Notes under the pieces: model-generated
What the model was told of the DNA's origin: nothing
Seen by the model: only the letters and a program-made list of their open reading frames with translations
Databases searched by the model: none
In this document: positions 34,240-41,812 of the stretch, piece after piece
Layout of the letters: each line of letters opens with the position of its first letter
Position numbering within the stretch: position 1 is the stretch's first letter
Program-made: the position numbers and the translations under genes
Source of the DNA: a virus
Virus record (IMG/VR): IMGVR_UViG_3300037485_001431
Location: 1-54,229 of that record
DNA: 54,229 nucleotides
Reading direction: 5' to 3' (one strand)

Positions 34240-35610
34240 ATGTCTATTCGTTTCACAAACATTTTAAAAGACCTTATTGTTGAAAGCTCAAGGTTCCAAG
34301 TATTATACGACAAATTCGTAAAACCACCAAAAGGGGGTAAAGGAATTATTCCTTTTGAAACACTATTTGCGTTGATCGCTGCCGATCCTACATCAAAATT
34401 CCCTGATGGAATGGATGTTGATAATGTTAAACCGGCAGACATGGAACGAGTAAAAATTGGTAAATATGCTCAGTGGTTGTTGAAAAACTTTATCACACCT
34501 AAATTGGAACCAAATCACCCATTAAATATTTTGGATCCTCAATCAGGTCAATATAAATCAGCTTTAAAAGAGTTTCAAAGCCTATTCTTAGAGGATTTAT
34601 ACAAGGTAACTGGTGACTTACAAAAATTTGAAAGATTTAAAAACAGAATACCACAAGAATTTCGTGATATCAACAAATTAACACCTGAAACTTTATACGA
34701 TCAAGTTAAGGACTTCAGTTTGGAAAAAACTAAAGCGACTAAAGACGAGAAAAAAGAGGCTTCTAAAACATACGAACACCCTGGTGCTGATGTTGTTTAT
34801 CGTGGTCAAGATTGGACGGTGGCTAAGATTGCCGACACAGGTCAAATTGGTAAAGATGCGGCTTGTTTCTATGGTGGATCTTATCAAGAACCATCTAAAG
34901 GCGAAACAAGATGGTGTACATCATCTCCTGGTTTAACTTGGTTTGATCGTTACATCAAAGACGGACCATTATATGTCGTAATTCCAAATAAGGGTGCGGC
35001 ACATCAAGGTGATAAAGAGTATGGCGATGTTTCTGGACTTCCAGCACTTCGTTACCAATTCCACTTCCCATCAAATCAATTCATGGATCCATCAGATAGA
35101 CAAATCAATTTGATTGACTTCTTGAATACAAATGAAGAAGGTTTAAAACAATTCTTCAAGCCTGAGTTTATGAAATCGTTGTCGGGCGAAAAAGGAACTA
35201 AAGTTCAGGTTGAATACCCTAATGATTCGGCGTCTAAGTTTATTGCTCTTTATGGGTTTGATGAGTTCTTTCAATCGTTACCGAATAATCTACAGAGATT
35301 TACATTTAAGAATTCAAGTAAAGATAAGTTCTCTTTAAACATACCTAACGATATTGCAAGATTTAAAGATCTACAAGCACTTAACCTTGTTGGTTGTGTA
35401 TCATCTCTCCCTGATGCTATTTGTGACTTACCAAACTTACAATACTTGTCTTTGGTGGATAATTCAAACCTACAAAAATTACCTGAGTGTTTGGCAAATA
35501 TGCAAAACTTGATGGTGGTTAATGTGCCAGGAGCGGCAGGTAAAAACATCATTCCTCAATCATTATACGATCGTCAGGAACAAGATGAAGATTTCCACAT
35601 CTTTGAATAA
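34240..35610 (+). CDS. LRR protein with possible head-targeting leader, 456 aa
   Basis: The leader-like N-terminus (MSIRFTNILKDLIVESS) ends L-I-V-E. A middle domain has GETRWCTSS, then WFDRYIKDGPLYVVIP, a block I recall from other phage proteins of unknown function. The C-terminal 100 residues form leucine-rich repeats: ARFKDLQALNLVGCVSSLPD, LPNLQYLSLVDNSNLQKLPE and MQNLMVVNVPG. LRRs usually bind proteins, so the target may be a host factor. The injected location is inferred from the leader. Confidence 0.6.
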   Translation: MSIRFTNILKDLIVESSRFQVLYDKFVKPPKGGKGIIPFETLFALIAADPTSKFPDGMDVDNVKPADMERVKIGKYAQWLLKNFITPKLEPNHPLNILDPQSGQYKSALKEFQSLFLEDLYKVTGDLQKFERFKNRIPQEFRDINKLTPETLYDQVKDFSLEKTKATKDEKKEASKTYEHPGADVVYRGQDWTVAKIADTGQIGKDAACFYGGSYQEPSKGETRWCTSSPGLTWFDRYIKDGPLYVVIPNKGAAHQGDKEYGDVSGLPALRYQFHFPSNQFMDPSDRQINLIDFLNTNEEGLKQFFKPEFMKSLSGEKGTKVQVEYPNDSASKFIALYGFDEFFQSLPNNLQRFTFKNSSKDKFSLNIPNDIARFKDLQALNLVGCVSSLPDAICDLPNLQYLSLVDNSNLQKLPECLANMQNLMVVNVPGAAGKNIIPQSLYDRQEQDEDFHIFE

Positions 35611-35647
35611 CAGTTTTTTATAGTAAATTATTTTAATTCTTTATATT

Positions 35648-35887
35648 ATGGGTCCTATTTTAAAAAAAATTACAGAATTATCTCAAACTGAAGGCATATC
35701 AGAAGAAACAAAAATCGCTTTAACTATGTTAAAAAATGAAGTTAAAGAACTTGAACCAAGAGTAATTAATGATGCTTACTCAAAAGGATATATGGATAAA
35801 GAAAGTAATAAAAGACCCACTTGGGATTACTATAAAGCAAAACACTATTGTTATTTTTCAGAAATGAAACTTGGCCAATTGAATTGA
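35648..35887 (+). CDS. Hypothetical protein, 79 aa
   Basis: A helical, charged N-terminal half (KKITELSQTEGISEETKIAL) and an aromatic end (WDYYKAKHYCYFSEMKL). No family recognised. Confidence 0.5.
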   Translation: MGPILKKITELSQTEGISEETKIALTMLKNEVKELEPRVINDAYSKGYMDKESNKRPTWDYYKAKHYCYFSEMKLGQLN

Positions 35888-35901
35888 TTTTCGTATCTTT
35901 G
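35871..35901 (+). promoter_or_regulatory. Bacteroidetes-type promoter, TTG-N20-TATCTTTG
   Basis: TTG at 35871-35873 and TATCTTTG at 35894-35901, ending 4 nt before the ATG at 35906. A good fit to the Bacteroidetes consensus; implies a leaderless mRNA. Confidence 0.75.
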
Positions 35902-35905
35902 TGTT

Positions 35906-36190
35906 ATGGAAAATCTTAACACGTTAGAATTACCCGAAATAAAGAACCTATGCAAACAGTACGGTATCGGGGCTGTTGGTGATAAAAAATCACTAATCAA
36001 AAAATTAAAATATTTCTTGGATCCTATTGAAGATGTGTTGAACACACATCCTGGTAGAAAATTGCAAAAAGACCAAAAGATTGTTGGTGTCAAAGTCAGT
36101 GAAAAAGAAAGACTTAATTCTATAATAAAGAATAAAGGTCAGTTCCTATATTATTCATTGGGATATCAATATTATTTGGTACAAGAATAA
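35906..36190 (+). CDS. SAP-domain protein, 94 aa
   Basis: Residues 6-38 (LNTLELPEIKNLCKQYGI, then GDKKSLIKKLKYFL) match the helix-turn-helix SAP motif, a DNA-binding module. The rest is basic, ending in an aromatic segment. Promoter with 4-nt spacing to the ATG. Probably a DNA-binding early or middle protein. Confidence 0.65.
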   Translation: MENLNTLELPEIKNLCKQYGIGAVGDKKSLIKKLKYFLDPIEDVLNTHPGRKLQKDQKIVGVKVSEKERLNSIIKNKGQFLYYSLGYQYYLVQE

Positions 36191-36199
36191 ACTATGAAG

Positions 36200-36206
36200 T
36201 ATTTAT
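36200..36206 (+). promoter_or_regulatory. TATTTAT-type promoter box
   Basis: TATTTAT, 13 nt before the ATG at 36220. Confidence 0.5.
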
Positions 36207-36219
36207 ATAAAAAAAGTTT

Positions 36220-36522
36220 ATGAAAAAGAACATTAAAGAAGAATTGCAGGACATTAAGTTCCTATTCAACTATAAGGCAGGTAAAGTGTTATCAGAACAA
36301 TCTACAGATGATGTGGTTAGTTTTGATATGAACACTACTGAAATGGAAGAACAACGTGAGGTTGAAGTACCCGTTAGACCTGATGTTGACACACCAACCA
36401 AACCTAAAAAACCGGGAACACCATACCGTCCAAAACCAGGACCTAAAAAAGCACCTAAAGCAGAAAAAGGGGAGATGCCTGATTGGTTATCATTTGACGC
36501 ACTAGGAATTGATATTGAATAA
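36220..36522 (+). CDS. Pro/Lys-rich protein with possible leader, 100 aa
   Basis: The N-terminus runs KFLFNYKAGKVLSEQ, with V-L-S-E-Q as a possible protease site. It is followed by a disordered Pro/Lys/Thr-rich middle (KPKKPGTPYRPKPGPKKAPK) and a short C-terminal helix. It precedes the next gene by 1 bp. Possibly packaged or DNA-associated. Confidence 0.5.
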   Translation: MKKNIKEELQDIKFLFNYKAGKVLSEQSTDDVVSFDMNTTEMEEQREVEVPVRPDVDTPTKPKKPGTPYRPKPGPKKAPKAEKGEMPDWLSFDALGIDIE

Positions 36523-36523
36523 T

Positions 36524-37759
36524 ATGAAAGATTTAAACAAAAAATTACACACGGAAGGTCTGACCAAAAAAGAATTTTTGCGTCTTGTTGAAGCACCTAT
36601 TGATTATGAAGGTCCTGAAAGAATGGAACCGGGAATTGAAAGAAAAATTACCGGTAAACAAACACCTTATCATGGATTCCCTGCTGTTCCTGAAATGGAC
36701 AGAGACTTTATTGAGTTAATATCTTCTAAAAGATTTAAAGACTCTGTTGATAAAGTAAGAACTGCGATGGGTAATACAAGAGCCATTCAAGGAGACAACC
36801 CATTAAATGGATTGATGATGACCGTAATGCAATCAATGCAACGATTGATCATGATCCAAATGCAAAACAAGAAAAGACTTGAGGATTTGGCTGTTGAGTT
36901 AGTTAGAACTGAAATGGGTATTCCTGAAGATGCGATGCAATTCAAGGCAGAACTTGTAATGCAACCTATGGGTCCAGCAGGAGGAATGCAAAACGAACCT
37001 GAAATGCCAAGTGAAGAAGAGGTTGAAGAATTTATGGGTGACATGGAAGAATTTAATTTGGAGAGATCCAAAAGAAGATTCATTAATTCACTTATTCAAG
37101 GAGCGGCATTCAAAGGAGGACATATGTTTAACTTGGTAAGAAATGAGATTAACGATATCAATCCACAATTGATGGATTTGTACACAACAACACAAGCCCT
37201 TATGGAACACGCTTATTGGATCTTTCCTGATATGGAAGGAATGGCTGGTGGTGGCGGTGGACAGATGGGTCAATCAGAAGTTGATGAAGAGACAGATCCA
37301 CCAACGGTTAAAGCTAAGGCGGTTACATTCCCATTATTGGTTCACGAATTAGTTAAAGGTGTGTATGAGATTTTTGGAACACACGGATTACCTGATGATC
37401 CAAAACAACAAGAAATGATCTTAAATGCTGAGGATACATTACCTGCAGAGATTTGGGATTCTCGTTTAGGTCCAATCTTCTGGGAAAAGTTTATGGCAAC
37501 ATACCCAATGGAATTATTTGATGAGGACAAAAAACACATCCAACATTATCTATTTATGAGATTCTCAGCTCTTGATGCGAGAGAGTTTATGAGAGTTGCA
37601 AAACTTATTTTGAGTGGTGACCCAAGAGGTAACAAGTTCATCCAAGATATGGTTAATGATATTGTTAGAGAGTTGAAAGACCAAGACTATCGTGACGCTA
37701 TGGGCGATGAGGACGATGACGATTTGAGTGGAATTGATTTTAGTGATTTAGGTCTTTAA
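36524..37759 (+). CDS. Possible virion protein, 411 aa
   Basis: The start at 36524 (MKDLNKKLH) avoids the overlap of an in-frame ATG at 36509. The N-terminus (LTKKEFLRLVEA) has the leader-type R-L-V-E-A. The body is Met-rich and helical with Gly-rich (GGGGGQMG) and acidic linkers, and ends with DDDDLSGIDFSDLGL. No family recognised. The lack of catalytic motifs and the composition suggest a structural or internal head protein. Confidence 0.55.
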   Translation: MKDLNKKLHTEGLTKKEFLRLVEAPIDYEGPERMEPGIERKITGKQTPYHGFPAVPEMDRDFIELISSKRFKDSVDKVRTAMGNTRAIQGDNPLNGLMMTVMQSMQRLIMIQMQNKKRLEDLAVELVRTEMGIPEDAMQFKAELVMQPMGPAGGMQNEPEMPSEEEVEEFMGDMEEFNLERSKRRFINSLIQGAAFKGGHMFNLVRNEINDINPQLMDLYTTTQALMEHAYWIFPDMEGMAGGGGGQMGQSEVDEETDPPTVKAKAVTFPLLVHELVKGVYEIFGTHGLPDDPKQQEMILNAEDTLPAEIWDSRLGPIFWEKFMATYPMELFDEDKKHIQHYLFMRFSALDAREFMRVAKLILSGDPRGNKFIQDMVNDIVRELKDQDYRDAMGDEDDDDLSGIDFSDLGL

Positions 37760-37762
37760 TTT

Positions 37763-37793
37763 TTGACACCCAATCATAAAAGGTTTATATTTG
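37763..37793 (+). promoter_or_regulatory. Bacteroidetes-type promoter, TTG-N20-TATATTTG
   Basis: TTG at 37763-37765 and TATATTTG at 37786-37793, ending 4 nt before the ATG at 37798. Confidence 0.75.
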
Positions 37794-37797
37794 TTAT

Positions 37798-38082
37798 ATG
37801 AAGAATATAGATTGTGAAATATATATAAGTCAGATGATTACGTTTTTTGAAAACAATCCTGGTGACTTTATGGATTTGGTTGGTGACGTTCAGAAAGAAG
37901 ACTTTTATAAAAAGATCAGAGAACAAAGTCTAAAGAACTTGGAAGAGGGTAATGATTATGTTTTAACCAAACAACAAATTATTGATATTGTTGTTGAATT
38001 AAAAGTACCTGAGTTAAATGACAGGTTGAAAATTGAAAAACACATATTCAAGACAAAGTTTGGGGATATAATTTTGAACTAG
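37798..38082 (+). CDS. Hypothetical protein, 94 aa
   Basis: A small acidic helical protein (YISQMITFFENNPGDFMDLV, LTKQQIIDIVVELKVPELND). It forms a single-gene unit between a leaderless-type promoter and a strong terminator, which suggests independent early or middle expression. Confidence 0.6.
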   Translation: MKNIDCEIYISQMITFFENNPGDFMDLVGDVQKEDFYKKIREQSLKNLEEGNDYVLTKQQIIDIVVELKVPELNDRLKIEKHIFKTKFGDIILN

Positions 38083-38090
38083 AAAGGAGA

Positions 38091-38115
38091 CCACGAATAA
38101 AATCGTGGTTTTTTT
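38091..38115 (+). terminator. Intrinsic terminator
   Basis: Stem CCACGA/TCGTGG followed by T7, 8 bp after the stop at 38082. Confidence 0.85.
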
Positions 38116-38125
38116 ATTTAATTTT

Positions 38126-38155
38126 TTGGTATTTATAAAATATTACATATCTTTG
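38126..38155 (+). promoter_or_regulatory. Bacteroidetes-type promoter of the candidate ncRNA
   Basis: TTG at 38126-38128 and TATCTTTG at 38148-38155, separated by 19 nt. The palindrome at 38158-38172 starts 2 nt downstream. Confidence 0.7.
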
Positions 38156-38157
38156 TA

Positions 38158-38172
38158 TTGTTATGATAACAA
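38158..38172. promoter_or_regulatory. Palindrome, possible operator
   Basis: TTGTTATGATAACAA is a perfect 7-bp inverted repeat around one central base, at the expected transcription start of the ncRNA. It could be an operator or a 5' hairpin of the RNA. Confidence 0.45.
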
Positions 38173-38374
38173 CTTGAGTTTGTGACTTGCAAGTATAAAA
38201 AAAAGTTACTTCATCATTTTGAGGAATGGTGATGGCAATCGAAAAGGAGGGGCGTATCCCCGAATACACGTAACTGTGGTGATTGTCGGTTTCCCTGTAT
38301 ACAGCCAAACAGGCGTTTTGTAACTTGACGATAGAAAGTTATAAAAAGGACGGACTTTTGTTCGTCCTTTTTTT
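38160..38374 (+). ncRNA. Candidate structured phage small RNA
   Basis: About 215 nt without a convincing reading frame, bounded by a host-type promoter and a strong terminator. By eye I see a GGGG-CGTA-TCCCC hairpin (about 38250-38262). GTAACTT pairs with AAGTTAT (about 38320-38342). A long-range pairing of GGCAATC (about 38234) with GATTGTC (about 38281) is also possible, as is GTTAC with GTAAC. A Shine-Dalgarno-like AAGGAGG is embedded near 38244. No known RNA family recognised. Confidence 0.65.
38343..38374 (+). terminator. Intrinsic terminator of the candidate ncRNA
   Basis: Stem AAAAAGGACGGAC with GTTCGTCCTTTTT (one G-T pair), TTTT loop, ending in a T run. It meets the stop of the convergent gene at 38373. 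Confidence 0.85.
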
Positions 38375-38990
38375 ATATATGAGTTATTTTTTTTAACTCA
38401 GGTGTGTCGTGAAATTTTGCGCCTTTTATTTGGGTTATTAACATAATATTATAAGTCCCTTTTGACTCTTTTGATATTAATAATATTGTACTATAATCAC
38501 CTTGTCTTAATAAGATGTATTTTTTTTCGGGTTGAGACCAACTAACTGAATTGTCAATAAAATCATTAATTTTATTTTTACTATTGAATAATAAATCAAT
38601 ACCCTCAGTTTTACTTGGGTTTTTTATTTTAATATCTTTATATTTTCCTGACTTATAATCAGGTTCATTGACCCTAAAAAGTCTTTGTATCCAGTGATCT
38701 GTAACTTGGATACTAAAGTTTTTTTTACAGGTATATTTTACTAAATTATTTTTTTTATCAATTTTTTCTTTGATGTCGCTACACCAAGAATTATTAATTG
38801 TTGGAGGCCAATTATATTTACTCTCTATGTATTTTTTTAATTCGTAATAAAGTGATTTAGGGTATTCAATTGTTGCATTACCTTCGTTGAGTAAAAAACT
38901 ATTGAATGAGGAATCCAATACTATTTCATTAAGGTGAATTTCCGTCAATTCAATATGTTCCTTTAAAACCCTTCTTATAATTTGTTTCAT
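38373..38990 (-). CDS. Hypothetical protein with possible leader, 205 aa
   Basis: The N-terminus (MKQIIRRVLKEHIEL) has V-L-K-E. The middle reads IQVTDHWIQRLFRVNEPDYK, where H-W-I-x-R-L-x-R looks like a conserved site in phage proteins I have seen but cannot name. The C-terminal half is beta-rich (EKKYILLRQGDYSTILLISK). A TATTTAT box on the minus strand ends 4 nt before the ATG. Confidence 0.55.
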   Translation of the reverse strand: MKQIIRRVLKEHIELTEIHLNEIVLDSSFNSFLLNEGNATIEYPKSLYYELKKYIESKYNWPPTINNSWCSDIKEKIDKKNNLVKYTCKKNFSIQVTDHWIQRLFRVNEPDYKSGKYKDIKIKNPSKTEGIDLLFNSKNKINDFIDNSVSWSQPEKKYILLRQGDYSTILLISKESKGTYNIMLITQIKGAKFHDTPELKKITHI

Positions 38991-38994
38991 AATA

Positions 38995-39001
38995 ATAAAT
39001 A
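38995..39001 (-). promoter_or_regulatory. TATTTAT-type promoter box (minus strand)
   Basis: TATTTAT on the minus strand, 4 nt before the ATG at 38990. Confidence 0.5.
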
Positions 39002-39017
39002 TTTATATAATAATATT

Positions 39018-39046
39018 TTGCAGAATAGAAAAATACATTATCTTTG
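39018..39046 (+). promoter_or_regulatory. Bacteroidetes-type promoter, TTG-N18-TATCTTTG
   Basis: TTG at 39018-39020 and TATCTTTG at 39039-39046, upstream of the 38-residue gene and DUF932 gene; 31 nt to the first ATG. Confidence 0.65.
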
Positions 39047-39077
39047 TAAGAGTCAAACAAAAAGAAATATATGAGTT

Positions 39078-39194
39078 ATGAAAACAATAGAGGTTACATT
39101 ACAGGAAATATGGCAAGCAACTAGACCTATCGTGCAGAAAAGTAAGAAAGAATATACTCGTAAACAAAAACACAAAAACAAAGAAAAAAACTAA
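39078..39194 (+). CDS. Small basic protein, 38 aa
   Basis: MKTIEVTLQEIWQATRPIVQ is followed by a Lys/Arg tail. It is placed between a good promoter and the DUF932 gene, which it precedes by 3 bp. A competing 17-codon frame at 39071 is less likely. Function unknown. Confidence 0.5.
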   Translation: MKTIEVTLQEIWQATRPIVQKSKKEYTRKQKHKNKEKN

Positions 39195-39197
39195 ACT

Positions 39198-39956
39198 ATG
39201 ATATACACACCTGAACTTATTAAATCAATTGCTCCGGCAATATTCGCAACCGCACCTTCTGTGAAAATGACAAACAAGTATGAGTTTGTCCCTACCAATG
39301 AGGTAATGGAACTTTTTGAAAGAGAAGGTTGGGAATTGTCATCTGTTAAACAAACTGGTAAAGGAGCCCACAACGTACACGAGTTGAAATACCGTAACAG
39401 TCAATTACCAAAAGTTGGTGATACTGTGGTTGAGGCGGTGATCCGTAACTCTCACGATGGAACCGCAGCATTCTCAATGGGGGCAGGATTGTTCAGATTG
39501 GTATGCTCAAACGGACTTACGGTTCCAACAGCCGTGGCGGAGAAATTCACAATCAGACACAACCACTTCTCTTATGATGACGTGAAAGAGTTGGCAGATT
39601 CATTCTCAAAGAAACTACCAAAAATTGAAGCATCAGTTAACCGAATGATGGAACGTCAGTTGACAGAAAAAGAGAAACTTCGTTTGGTGAGTGATGCGGT
39701 TAAGATCAGATGGGCCGTGGGAAGTGCTCCTGTATCATTAGACATGAGTGACATCCTTACACCATTCAGACCTGAGGACGAGGGAAGTGATTTGTGGACA
39801 ACCTTCAATGTAATCCAAGAGAAAATGATGAAAGGTGGATTCTCTTACAAGACTCAAAGAGGTAGAACAACAAAGTTACGAGGGATTCAAAGTATCCAAA
39901 CCTCAAACCGATTAAACACAAAACTTTGGGAAGCGGCGGAGTTATTGTTAGTATAA
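39198..39956 (+). CDS. DUF932 phage/plasmid-type protein
   Basis: A 252-residue protein with the DUF932 pattern: YEFVPTNEVMELFEREGWE, then HDGTAAFSMGAGLFRLVCSN and GLTVP, and HNHFSYDDVKELADSF. The family is common on plasmids and phages, and its role is unsettled. It is slightly shorter than typical members. Its codons are richer in C-ending forms than those of its neighbours (for example many AAC/TTC), which may reflect high expression or transfer. Confidence 0.75.
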   Translation: MIYTPELIKSIAPAIFATAPSVKMTNKYEFVPTNEVMELFEREGWELSSVKQTGKGAHNVHELKYRNSQLPKVGDTVVEAVIRNSHDGTAAFSMGAGLFRLVCSNGLTVPTAVAEKFTIRHNHFSYDDVKELADSFSKKLPKIEASVNRMMERQLTEKEKLRLVSDAVKIRWAVGSAPVSLDMSDILTPFRPEDEGSDLWTTFNVIQEKMMKGGFSYKTQRGRTTKLRGIQSIQTSNRLNTKLWEAAELLLV

Positions 39957-39964
39957 AAAAATAC

Positions 39965-39986
39965 GGGGGTCAATGACCCCCTTTTT
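39965..39986 (+). terminator. Intrinsic terminator after DUF932
   Basis: Stem GGGGGT/ACCCCC with a CAATG loop, then T5. Confidence 0.85.
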
Positions 39987-39991
39987 ACATC

Positions 39992-40336
39992 ATGGAAAAA
40001 TTTAAACACGAAAAAAAGTTTTTAGAAAACTTAACAGATAAGACTAATGAGTTATTCTCAATAAATGAGTTATACGATGGACACGGATTAACACCTCAGG
40101 AGTTATTTAATAGACCAAAATTTATGGAACATTTTTTGGATGGTGTTGAATATTCTAGTAGTATTATGTATATGGATGCTATTTTTGTTTATAATGACGA
40201 CATTTACATATATTTATCTAAAAACGACCCAATAATCTCTTCTTTTTCTTGTAAGATTTATTATCCTATAAGAAAGAAAAAAGAAGTTGAGTTCTTTATG
40301 TTAAACTTAAAAAAATTAAAGAAAAATGGAAATTAG
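39992..40336 (+). CDS. Hypothetical protein, 114 aa
   Basis: A charged helical start, then beta-type sequence (MYMDAIFVYNDDIYIYLSKN). It overlaps the thioredoxin gene by 11 nt. No family recognised. Confidence 0.5.
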   Translation: MEKFKHEKKFLENLTDKTNELFSINELYDGHGLTPQELFNRPKFMEHFLDGVEYSSSIMYMDAIFVYNDDIYIYLSKNDPIISSFSCKIYYPIRKKKEVEFFMLNLKKLKKNGN

Positions 40337-40643
40337 TACTGTAGATTTACAACAAAAAATAAACAACGGTGATAAAGTAATCGTTGAGTTCTGGGCTGAA
40401 TGGTGTGGACCATGTAAGATGATGAAACCTGTGTTTGAAAGAGTTTCAAATAGTAATGAAAATGGAGATGTTCAAATGTATACAATGAATATAGATTTAA
40501 ACAAAGAAGTTGGCGCATCATTGGGAATTAGAAGTATCCCAACAATTAAAGTGTTTAACAATGGATCGGTTATTGATACCAAAGTTGGGATGTTAAGTGA
40601 GACATCCATAAAAGGTATGGTAACAGAACTAATCAATGGATAA
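40326..40643 (+). CDS. trxA: Thioredoxin
   Basis: A 105-residue thioredoxin. W26-C-G-P-C30 is the active site, with the SIPTIKVFNNG segment supplying the cis-Pro. It overlaps the glutaredoxin gene by 8 nt. It may serve phage ribonucleotide reduction or folding of the Cys-rich virion proteins. Confidence 0.9.
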   Translation: MEISTVDLQQKINNGDKVIVEFWAEWCGPCKMMKPVFERVSNSNENGDVQMYTMNIDLNKEVGASLGIRSIPTIKVFNNGSVIDTKVGMLSETSIKGMVTELING

Positions 40644-40923
40644 GATAGCAGTTGTTTTTACAATGAAGACGTGTCCTCATTGCCAAGTATTAAAAGAGAT
40701 GTTAGAATCGGCTGAGATTGATTATATTGACCGAGACATCTATGAGTATGAGGAGGAGTACGATCTGTTCGTAGAAGCAACAGGAAACGATTTTGTTCCG
40801 GCATTTATGTTGATTGAGAATCCTGAGAGTGAAACACCAACCACAGGTTTATATGCTCCCGATAGGGACTTTGAGGATGTGGATCATGGATTAAAAATAA
40901 TCAAAGAATTTTTTGAAAGATAA
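40636..40923 (+). CDS. Glutaredoxin-like protein
   Basis: A 95-residue protein with C13-P-H-C16 and a thioredoxin-fold pattern (DYIDRDIYEYEE, then NDFVPAFMLIE). The CPHC site is less usual than CPYC. Translationally coupled to thioredoxin; a terminator follows. Confidence 0.8.
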   Translation: MDKIAVVFTMKTCPHCQVLKEMLESAEIDYIDRDIYEYEEEYDLFVEATGNDFVPAFMLIENPESETPTTGLYAPDRDFEDVDHGLKIIKEFFER

Positions 40924-40926
40924 AAT

Positions 40927-40954
40927 AAACCCACTTCAAAAGAGTGGGTTTTTT
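40927..40954 (+). terminator. Intrinsic terminator after the redox pair
   Basis: Stem AAACCCACT/AGTGGGTTT followed by T, before the TATTTAT box of the next gene. Confidence 0.85.
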
Positions 40955-40965
40955 ATTTTATGATA

Positions 40966-40972
40966 TATTTAT
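40966..40972 (+). promoter_or_regulatory. TATTTAT-type promoter box
   Basis: TATTTAT ends 4 nt before the ATG at 40977; it decides that start over an upstream ATG at 40944, which lies in the terminator. Confidence 0.55.
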
Positions 40973-40976
40973 TGTT

Positions 40977-41777
40977 ATGAAAAAAATTGTAAAACTAACA
41001 GAATCGGATTTAGTAAGAATCGTACAAAGAGTAGTCCAAGAAGGAAAAACTGATAAGGGTGTTAAAGAAAAGGACTCTGATGTAAAGATTGAAAGGTTCC
41101 AAGACACTATCAAGAACTTTATTAAATCACACGATTGTAAAGTAAAACAAGTTGGGGATGACTTTGAAATACATTCTGATGGTGAACATGTTGGTCAAGT
41201 TATGTTTAGAAAAGATGGTATTACCGTAAAAAAACAAGGTAGTAAATTTGGTAAAGAGTTTGACTTCAATGAACTTGGTAAAGTGAAAAGTGAGATCAAA
41301 AAACTAACAGAATCAAATTTAACTCGTATCGTTAAACGAGTGATCAAAGAAAATGAAGGTAAATCCGGTTCGGACATTACTAATTACTTTGACGAAAACT
41401 TCACACCAGATGGTGGATGGGATAACGACAAATACATGGATGATTGGAATAATGGTGGACTTACCGCTTATTATGTAAATGGTGAATTGGTATTTGCTTA
41501 TGACTTTGAATTTATTGAAGATGATTTTGAGGAATTTGATGACAGTGAAGAATATGACAACGAACCACCAAAATTTGCCAGATTACTTATTGGTACAAAT
41601 GTAGTTGAAAAACTTGATGAAGTGTTTGGTGATGATGATTGGACAGGATCATTTGCAGAGTGGTTTACCGATAAAACTAATTTAAATATTGATGAGGTTG
41701 AGTACGATGACTTTAAAGGAATGCTTTCGGATTATGTAGATCCTTCTTGGGCTGACGATGAAGATAGGGGTTATTAA
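40977..41777 (+). CDS. Protein with two leader-like segments, 266 aa
   Basis: Residues 1-22 (IVKLTESDLVRIVQRVVQE) and 107-125 (IKKLTESNLTRIVKRVIKE) are two copies of the same amphipathic leader, with 13 of 19 positions identical. Each is followed by its own domain: a small beta-type domain (to about 105), then a strongly acidic domain. This looks like two packaged proteins fused in one gene. Cleavage after V-Q-E and I-K-E would release both. The domains are not recognised. Confidence 0.6.
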   Translation: MKKIVKLTESDLVRIVQRVVQEGKTDKGVKEKDSDVKIERFQDTIKNFIKSHDCKVKQVGDDFEIHSDGEHVGQVMFRKDGITVKKQGSKFGKEFDFNELGKVKSEIKKLTESNLTRIVKRVIKENEGKSGSDITNYFDENFTPDGGWDNDKYMDDWNNGGLTAYYVNGELVFAYDFEFIEDDFEEFDDSEEYDNEPPKFARLLIGTNVVEKLDEVFGDDDWTGSFAEWFTDKTNLNIDEVEYDDFKGMLSDYVDPSWADDEDRGY

Positions 41778-41784
41778 AAATTAA

Positions 41785-41812
41785 AAACCCCTCGATTAAA
41801 AGGGGTTTCTTT
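41785..41812. terminator. Bidirectional terminator
   Basis: AAACCCC/GGGGTTT stem between convergent genes, with T-rich sequence on the + side and A-rich sequence (T on the minus strand) on the other. Confidence 0.7.

Noticed and set aside
38114-38308. A 64-residue minus-strand frame across the candidate ncRNA
   Set aside because: No TATTTAT or TAnnTTTG box fits it, it runs through a terminator, and the + strand has a promoter-terminator pair. The RNA interpretation is better, though the frame is not disproved.
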